Source: Candidatus Peribacteria bacterium
GTDB lineage: Bacteria; Patescibacteria; JAEDAM01; Absconditabacterales; Absconditicoccaceae
Reading direction: 5' to 3'
Length of the DNA stretch: 14,215 bases
Assembly: GCA_031288635.1 (NCBI GenBank)
Contig: JAITQZ010000074.1
Span: forward strand, 1 to 14,215
The position numbers and the translations under genes were made by a program. Positions 8,594 to 14,215 of the stretch are shown one piece after another. Every line of letters starts with the position of its first letter. Position 1 is the stretch's first letter. The notes beneath the pieces are model-generated. The model was not told where the DNA came from. It worked only from the letters and a program-made list of their open reading frames with translations, and did not search any database.

Positions 8594-11407
8594 ATGCCCC
8601 CCCAGTCCCAATCCGAATCCCTCCTAGAGGAAACCCTCATCAACCAACTCCGCACCCTTGACTACGACCCCATCAAACTCAAAGATGAAGCAGACCTCCT
8701 CACCAACCTCAAAACCCAACTGGAAAAACATAATCAGACTTCTTTTTCTGATGCTGAATTTGCCCTTATCCTCAATCATCTCTCCAAAGGAAACACCTTC
8801 GATAAAGCAAAAACTCTAAGGGATAAATTCGCCCTCACCAGAGACAACGCCACCACCAGCTACATCGAATTTCTCAATCAACAAGCACGATGCCAAAATG
8901 AATACCAAGTCGCTCATCAAATCACGATGGAAGGCAGCTACAAAAATCGCTATGATATCACACTGCTCGTCAATGGGCTTCCTCTCGTGCAAATTGAACT
9001 CAAGCGTAGAGGTCTAGAACTCAAAGAGGCGTTTAATCAAACCAACCGCTACCAAAGGCATAGTTACGCGAGTGGATTCGGGCTTTTCCAGTATATTCAG
9101 CTTTTTGTGATTTCTAATGGAGTGAATACCAAATATTATGCGAATAACAAAGACCAATCCTTCAAACAAACCTTTTTCCGAACCGATAGCGAAAATAATA
9201 AAATCACGCAGTTAGAAGACTTTACGCAAGTCTTTCTCGAGCCGTGTCACTTAAGTAAAATGCTGACTAAATATCTCGTACTGAATGAAGCCTCAAAAAG
9301 TCTGATGGTCTTACGTCCCTATCAATATTACGCTACCGAACTGATTGTCGAAAGAGTGAAAACTACTGACAAGAACGGCTATATCTGGCATACTACCGGT
9401 TCAGGAAAAACGCTGACCTCTTTCAAGACAGCACAAATCCTCGTAGAACTTCCCGAGATTGAAAAGGTGATTTTTGTAGTAGATAGGAAAGATTTAGATT
9501 ATCAGACGACTAAAGAGTTCAACAGTTTCTCCAAAGGGAGCATTGACAGTACGGACAATACGAAAATGCTGGTACAACAGCTTGCTAATGATACGAAACT
9601 CATCGTGACAACCATCCAAAAACTCAATACGGCCATCACCAAACAGCACTATCTGGACAAAGTGCAAAGCCTGCAAAACCAGCGTATCGTTTTCATTTTT
9701 GATGAATGTCATCGTAGTCAATTTGGGGACACCCACAAACGTATCAGAAAATTTTTCACCAAAGCCCAAATGATTGGCTTCACTGGAACGCCGATTCTTG
9801 ACGACAATCACAATAAAGGGCAGACAACTGCCAACCTTTTCGACACCTGCTTGCACAAATATGTAATTACAGACGCAATTAGTGATGAAAATGTGCTCAA
9901 ATTCTCGATTGAATACGTGGGAAAATATAAAGAAAAAGAAAAATCTGACAGCAACAACGCCATTGATATCCAAGTAGAAGACATTGATATCAAAGAACTG
10001 ATGGAAGCATCCTCTCGTTTAGAAAAAATCACAGACTACATTATCACTAACCACGACCGCAAAACCCATTCTAGAGATTTCACCGCAATATTCTGTGTGT
10101 CCAGCGTGGACATACTGACAAAGTATTACGAACTCTTCAGAGAAAAAAGAAAAGCTGGACAGCACAATTTACGCATTGCGACCATCTTTTCCTATGGAAC
10201 AAACGAAGACGATGCAGACGCAAATGGGATATTGGCTGAGGATATCATTGAGCCTTCCTGACCCATCAACCAACACAGCAGAGACAAATTAGAAAGCTAT
10301 ATCGCTGATTACAATCAGATGTTTTCTACCAATTTTACTACCAAGGACAGTCAGTCTTTTTACAATTATTATCAAGATATTGCCAAGAGAGTCAGACAGA
10401 AGGAAATCGATATTCTGCTCGTGGTGAATATGTTTCTCACAGGATTTGATAGCCCTAGACTCAATACCTTATACGTAGATAAAAATCTGAAATACCACGG
10501 ACTTATCCAAGCCTTTTCTCGTACCAATCGTATTTTGAATGAGAAAAAATCCCAAGGAAATATCGTTTGTTTCCGTAATCTCAAATCCGCCACGGATGCA
10601 GCAGTCGCCTTATTTTCCAACAAAGACGCAAAACAGCTCATCATTATGGAGAGTTATGAAAGCTATGTTTCCCAGTTCACAGATAAGCTTCACAAACTTC
10701 TTCAAATCACACCGACCCTCGCTTCCGTTGACCAGCTTGCTACTGAAGAAGAGCAATTGCAATTCGTGCAAGCTTTTCGTGAAGTTCTCCGTTTGCACAA
10801 TATTCTTTCCAGTTTTGCTGATTACGATTTTTCAGGCTTTCCAATATCTTTACAGGAGTTTGAGGATTTTAAGAGTAAGTATTTGGACTTGCACGATATT
10901 GCCCGCCATCAAAAAGAAAAAGTTTCTATTCTCAATGATGTAGACTTTGAACTTGAACTCATTGGTCGCGACGAAATCACCGTTTCCTATATCTTGAACC
11001 TCCTTGCTAAACACAAAGCTCTGCCTACTCCAAACTTTCATTCCACCATTTCTCAGCTGCTTTCCAATTCCATCCATCTCCGTTCCAAAAAAGCACTCAT
11101 TGAGGAATTTATCAATGCCTATTTGGATACTATTCCTTTTGCTTCCAGTATCGAAGACGAATTTTACACGTTCCGAGAAGAGAAGAAAAAAGCAGCACTA
11201 GAAAAACTGATTGCTGATGAAGCTTTACTTCCTGACAAAGTACAATCTCTTCTTGAGAAATACCTCTTCACTGCCAAACTTCCGCTACGTGAAGACATTG
11301 CTGATACGCTCATTACCAAACCAACCATCCTTCAACGTAAAACAGTTATTGAAAGAGTGAGTGAAAAGCTAAAGCAGTTTATTGAGATTTTTATTGATGA
11401 AATGTAG
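8594..11407 (+). CDS. hsdR: Type I restriction endonuclease subunit HsdR
   Basis: ATP-driven DNA translocase and nuclease of the type I complex. 937 residues, normal length. Order: N-terminal PD-(D/E)xK nuclease with D121 and E135-L-K137 (YDITLLVNG, QIELKRRG); SF2 motor with Q-motif region LRPYQYYA, Walker A HTTGSGKT (266-273), DECH box (370-373), motif III TGTP (397-400); second RecA domain with FLTGFDSPRLNTLYVDK and the arginine-finger motif QAFSRTNR; then the helical C-terminus that docks to HsdM. Only one in-frame TGA (10259, Gly556) in about 25 glycines, far fewer than in hsdS. A run of seven C directly follows the ATG. No Shine-Dalgarno is seen. The coding strand is C-rich near the start. 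It ends at TAG. Confidence 0.97.
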
Positions 11408-11416
11408 TATTCCTCT

Positions 11417-13207
11417 ATGTCACCATTCAACGCTCTCGTTCACCAAATCCTTGCTGAAATAGCCACCCTCGACTCCGACCGTCTCAAAGACCTTCAAAGA
11501 GCTTTTGCCAAAGAGCAGAAAATGCAGACTCTGCCCTCCAAGTCACAGATTCTATGAGCCTATTTTCAGCTCCTCGCAGCAGGAGAGATTGAAAAAAATG
11601 CAGATTTTGAACTACTTCTAAAAAAAAGAGCCATCCGTTCGCTTTCCGGGATTGTCTCTGTGCAAGTGTTGACGAAACCACGACCGTGCCCAGGGAAATG
11701 TATTTTCTGCCCCAATGACCCCACAATGCCAAAAAGCTACATCAAATCTGAACCCGGAGCGATGAGAGCGTTCCTCAATCAGTTCGACCCTATCAAACAA
11801 GTGCGAAACCGTTTGCAATCCTTGACTTTGACAGGACACAGACCCGACAAAATTGAAATGATTGTGCTAGGCGGTTCGCGAGATGCATATCCAGAGGAAT
11901 ATAGAGTGGAGTTTATAAAAGGGCTCTATGATGCGTGTAATACCTTCAGCGAGTTGAAAACTGCCCCCCTGAGCGGAGAAAACAACACAGCCGAGGAAGG
12001 AATGAAAAAAAAATATGGCTTCACCATTTTGAACGAAGACCAGATATCATTTTCTGCTTCCCTAGAGGAAGCAATAGAAAAAAATCAGACAGCTCCCCAG
12101 AGAATCATCTGACTGACGATAGAAACCCGCCCCGACTTGGTAATCCACGAAACCTGCCAAAAATGGAGACAGCTAGGTATTACGAGAATTGAAATGGGCG
12201 TACAATCTACGGATGATGAAATACTTCGCCTCAATAGGAGAGGACACACTATTCAAGACGTTCGCAATGCGGTGCATTTGATGAGACAGTATGGCTTCAA
12301 AATTTCACTGCATTTGATGCCGGGACTGTATGGTTCTTCAGTAGAAAAGGATATACAAACCTTTCGCGAAGTCTTCACAGACCCCTATTTGAAACCCGAT
12401 GAACTAAAAATTTACCCCACATCTGTAATCCCTCATACGGAGCTCTTTCATCTGTATCAAGCAGGGAAGTATCAGCCGATTACAACGGAAGAAATTTTAC
12501 AGGAGATTACCGTGCTGTTTCAAGCAATTATTCCACCATATACGAGGATTAAAAGGCTGATTCGTGATATTCCTGCTCCTGAAATTTCAGCAGGTTCCTC
12601 AATTACCAATTTATCGCAGTTAGCACACGAGGGCTTACTTCGTGAATACCAAAAAGGAGGAAAGGAAGTCTTGAAATTCTACGCTCGTTTATATGAAAGT
12701 ACTGACCTCATACAAACAGAAATCATCGGAGAAAAGCCTGACTTGACTTCATATCGTCATTTCGTTTCGCTAGATACTCGTTCTCGTGAGGTGAGAAACA
12801 AAACAGAGCAAACGCAGGCATTGAACCTTATCGTGAGGCGTTACCAAAGTTCCGTAGGGTCAGAATTTTTTATTTCCTATGAAGATGAACTTGGCTATCT
12901 ATACGGCTTCACGCGTCTCCTGCTCCCCACACCAGAAAATGTCGTTGATTTCCCAGGACTTGGAGTTTGAACGGCAATAATTCGTGAACTGCACGTTTAC
13001 GGAGAACTGCAAAAGCTTGGAGAAAAGTCAGACTCAGCGACTCAGCATACAGGACTCGGTAAAAAATTACTTGCTTTTGCGGAAGAATTAGCGAGAAAAG
13101 AAGGGTTCCATCAGCTTTCGGTGATTGCTGGAGTAGGAGTACGTGCATACTATGCAAAGTTGGGATATGTACAGGTGGGGACTTATATGTGTCAGAAACG
13201 GAATTAG
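11417..13207 (+). CDS. elp3: Elp3-like tRNA uridine-34 modification enzyme (radical SAM plus GNAT)
   Basis: Elp3 uses a radical SAM cluster and acetyl-CoA to place a carboxymethyl-type group on uridine 34 of tRNAs. 596 residues. Seen: radical SAM cysteines C91-x3-C95-x2-C98 in RPCPGKCIFCPND, then KSEPGAMRAFLNQFDP, IGLTIETRPD, RIEMGVQS and LMPGLYG, typical of the family; C-terminal GNAT domain with the acetyl-CoA loop QHTGLGKKLL (543-552) and GVGVRAYYAKLGY. Three in-frame TGA (11555, 12110, 12968) are read as Gly; that at 12110 is the conserved Gly of I-G-LTIETRPD. It starts 9 bases after hsdR at ATG in the same TTCCTCTATGTCA context as hsdM, and ends at TAG. It is a single-protein version, without other Elongator subunits in view. 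It is likely a housekeeping gene flanking the defence locus rather than part of it. Confidence 0.93.
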
Positions 13208-13235
13208 AGGAGAGCAGAAATTCTTTTTAATTTTC

Positions 13236-13271
13236 CCTTGCATTCTTCCTTGCATTCTTCCTTGCAATTCC
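13236..13271 (+). repeat. 12-bp tandem repeat, three copies
   Basis: CCTTGCATTCTT occurs at 13236-13247 and 13248-13259, followed by the degenerate CCTTGCAATTCC at 13260-13271. Not coding. Likely a slippage product. Confidence 0.85.
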
Positions 13272-13283
13272 TTTAAAATCACT

Positions 13284-13333
13284 AAAAGTAGCCAGTTATT
13301 TCGATTATAACCGCCAAAAGTAGCTACTTTTGG
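13284..13333 (+). repeat. AAAAGTAGC arms and perfect 20-bp palindrome
   Basis: The direct copies AAAAGTAGC start at 13284 and 13316, 32 bases apart, and the inverted arm GCTACTTTT is at 13323-13331. The second copy and the inverted arm make a perfect palindrome CCAAAAGTAG/CTACTTTTGG (13314-13333). Between them lies a second small inverted pair, GTTAT and ATAAC. It could be an operator for the decayed gene that follows, or a transcription end of elp3. Confidence 0.65.
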
Positions 13334-13359
13334 GGATTTTGTTTCTTCACGTTCCAAAG

Positions 13360-13495
13360 ATGTATCAAAGAATAATTTATAACGAAATTCTCAGAAAGAA
13401 AAAGCTCATCCTTACCAAATAAATTTGCAGAAACTTATCCTAATGCTACGTATACCATTATAAATCCTAAAACGATTGCTAATTACATTCGTTAA
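13360..13495 (+). pseudogene. Probable decayed remnant of a DUF4143-type ATPase gene
   Basis: Frame from ATG 13360 reads MYQRIIYNEILRKKKLILTK then TAA, resembling the N-terminus of ATPases of this type just before their Walker A. A second frame at 13424-13495 reads FAETYPNATYTIINPKTIAN and ends at TAA, resembling the family C-terminal end. The central part of about 350 residues would be deleted, and the two ends are out of frame. The similarity is from memory of the family and the pieces are short. Confidence 0.35.
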
Positions 13496-13536
13496 TCCTC
13501 CAATCTATTCTTCCCCTTCTCTGGGAAAAAATCTGA

Positions 13537-13564
13537 TTGCATTTCCGAGAGGGAACCATATACT
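13537..13564 (+). promoter_or_regulatory. Sigma70-type promoter of tRNA-Arg
   Basis: TTGCAT (13537-13542), 16-base spacer, TATACT (13559-13564); the tRNA begins 12 bases after the -10 box. Same spacer and same -10 sequence as the tmRNA promoter. Confidence 0.6.
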
Positions 13565-13575
13565 ACACTGCAAGT

Positions 13576-13647
13576 GGTCCCCTAGTTCAATGGATAGAAT
13601 AGGCCCGTCCTAAGGGTTAGATACTGGTTCGATTCCGGTGGGGACTA
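13576..13647 (+). tRNA. tRNA-Arg, anticodon CCT
   Basis: Cloverleaf by hand: acceptor GGTCCCC with GGGGACT (first pair G-T), D stem GTTC/GAAT, anticodon stem GGCCC/GGGTT with loop GTCCTAA giving anticodon CCT (reads AGG), 4-base variable loop, T stem ACTGG/CCGGT with loop TTCGATT, discriminator A. CCA is not encoded. Confidence 0.93.
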
Positions 13648-13650
13648 GAT

Positions 13651-13672
13651 GAGCTTAAGAGCTTTTTTTTTA
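13651..13672 (+). terminator. Terminator after tRNA-Arg
   Basis: A short stem AGCT-TAAG-AGCT directly followed by a T-tract of nine. The stem is only 4-5 bp, but position and T-run fit. The T-run abuts the stop codon of the convergent minus-strand gene. Confidence 0.5.
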
Positions 13673-14215
13673 TTCTTCTTCAGTATCTTCCTCATCTTCA
13701 GCATTTGCTTTGAGTCTTGCTTTGATGGCGAAAAAAACGATAATACCCCCCATAATCAAAATTCCTCCGAGGATAATTCGGATGATGACTTTAAGTCGTG
13801 TCGGTAATCCACTTCCCGTCGAAGTAGTATCTCCTTGAGTAATAGGAATATCCGGAGTACTCACAACAGGGTCGGTGGTACATTTATCACTTACCAGCTC
13901 ATAATAGCCAAAGATTTTACAAAATTGGGGCAGGTAAAACCCATCAAGGTCTCCCGTAGGAATATCATAGGCTTTAGCATTGTTGGCAATCAGTCCCAAA
14001 ATTTCATTCAGCTTCGTTCTTTTTGCCTCACTATCCAAGTTTTCTGCACTAAGTTCAAATTCGGCAAATTTGGCGGATACATCTCTTCTCAGGTTCTCAG
14101 GGAGTGCAATCAAAATTTCTTCTCTGGCTTTTTCATAGACATTCCATCCCATTGCGGAAATAGTATCAGCATTTTCTAGGCGAGAAATGATGGACTCCAA
14201 CAAATTATTTTGCTC
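13670..14215 (-). CDS. Hypothetical membrane-anchored protein, 5' end outside window
   Basis: I do not recognise this protein. About 181 residues are visible; the frame stays open to the window edge, so the start lies beyond 14215. The N-terminal 110 residues are polar and probably helical (ENLRRDVSAKFAEFELSAEN). A Pro/Thr/Ser/Gly linker (PVVSTPDIPITQGDTTSTGS) leads to one transmembrane segment (VIIRIILGGILIMGGIIVFF), then a basic stretch and a strongly acidic C-terminal tail (EDEEDTEEE). A segment before a single helix and a charged tail suggest an extracytoplasmic domain with a short cytoplasmic tail, the positive residues following the helix. No TGA codon occurs in the visible part. It ends at TAA and is convergent with tRNA-Arg. 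Confidence 0.75.
   Translation of the reverse strand, partial: EQNNLLESIISRLENADTISAMGWNVYEKAREEILIALPENLRRDVSAKFAEFELSAENLDSEAKRTKLNEILGLIANNAKAYDIPTGDLDGFYLPQFCKIFGYYELVSDKCTTDPVVSTPDIPITQGDTTSTGSGLPTRLKVIIRIILGGILIMGGIIVFFAIKARLKANAEDEEDTEEE

Larger units (their letters stand above)
13208..13575. other. Intergenic stretch of 368 bases after elp3
   Basis: No intact gene. It holds a 12-bp tandem repeat (13236-13271), a set of AAAAGTAGC arms with a perfect palindrome (13284-13333), a probable ATPase gene remnant (13360-13495) and the tRNA promoter (13537-13564). No clear elp3 terminator is seen except possibly the palindrome, which is followed by a broken T-rich run. Confidence 0.6.

Noticed and set aside
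13088..13357. Minus-strand frame of 89 residues overlapping the elp3 3' end
   Set aside because: It runs through the 12-bp tandem repeat and the palindrome and is antisense to the conserved GNAT domain; no start signal seen.
1695..13647. Genomic island integrated at ssrA or tRNA-Arg
   Set aside because: Both genes are intact and flank the locus, but no integrase gene is present and I found no duplicated tmRNA or tRNA 3' end as attachment repeat.

Overview
The window comes from a bacterium that reads UGA as glycine (genetic code 25), which points to the candidate phyla Gracilibacteria (BD1-5) or Absconditabacteria (SR1). Seen directly: under the standard code almost every large gene is broken by in-frame TGA. 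Reading TGA as Gly rejoins them, and each TGA falls where the family has glycine, for example DPTC-G-SG of the methyltransferase and VI-G-QL of MutL. All gene ends are TAA or TAG. The DNA is AT-rich and starts mostly lack a Shine-Dalgarno sequence.

Layout. 2-1210: 3' two thirds of mutL (+). 1289-1552: an 87-residue orphan gene (-) with its own promoter and terminator. 1695-2083: tmRNA gene (ssrA) with promoter and terminator. 2232-11407: a type I restriction-modification locus, hsdM - fic - hsdS - DUF4143 ATPase - hsdS tail remnant - fic - hsdR, all on +. 11417-13207: an Elp3-like tRNA wobble-uridine modification enzyme, 9 bases after hsdR. 13208-13575: non-coding stretch with a 12-bp tandem repeat, a perfect 20-bp palindrome and a probable decayed ATPase gene. 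13576-13647: tRNA-Arg(CCT). 13670-14215: end of an unrecognised membrane-anchored protein (-), running off the window.

How they work together. HsdM, HsdS and HsdR should form a full type I modification/restriction complex. Two Fic-domain proteins (probable AMP-transferases with intact catalytic and inhibitory motifs) and a AAA-type ATPase sit between the hsd genes, so this is a composite, probably island-like defence locus. Signs of rearrangement are a 58-bp copy of the hsdS 3' end behind the ATPase gene, direct repeats inside hsdS, and very different use of UGA(Gly) from gene to gene. A striking array of ATATGACA/TGTCATAT inverted repeats lies just upstream of the first fic gene and may be its operator. 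The flanking tmRNA and tRNA genes are ordinary landing sites for such islands, though no attachment repeats were found.
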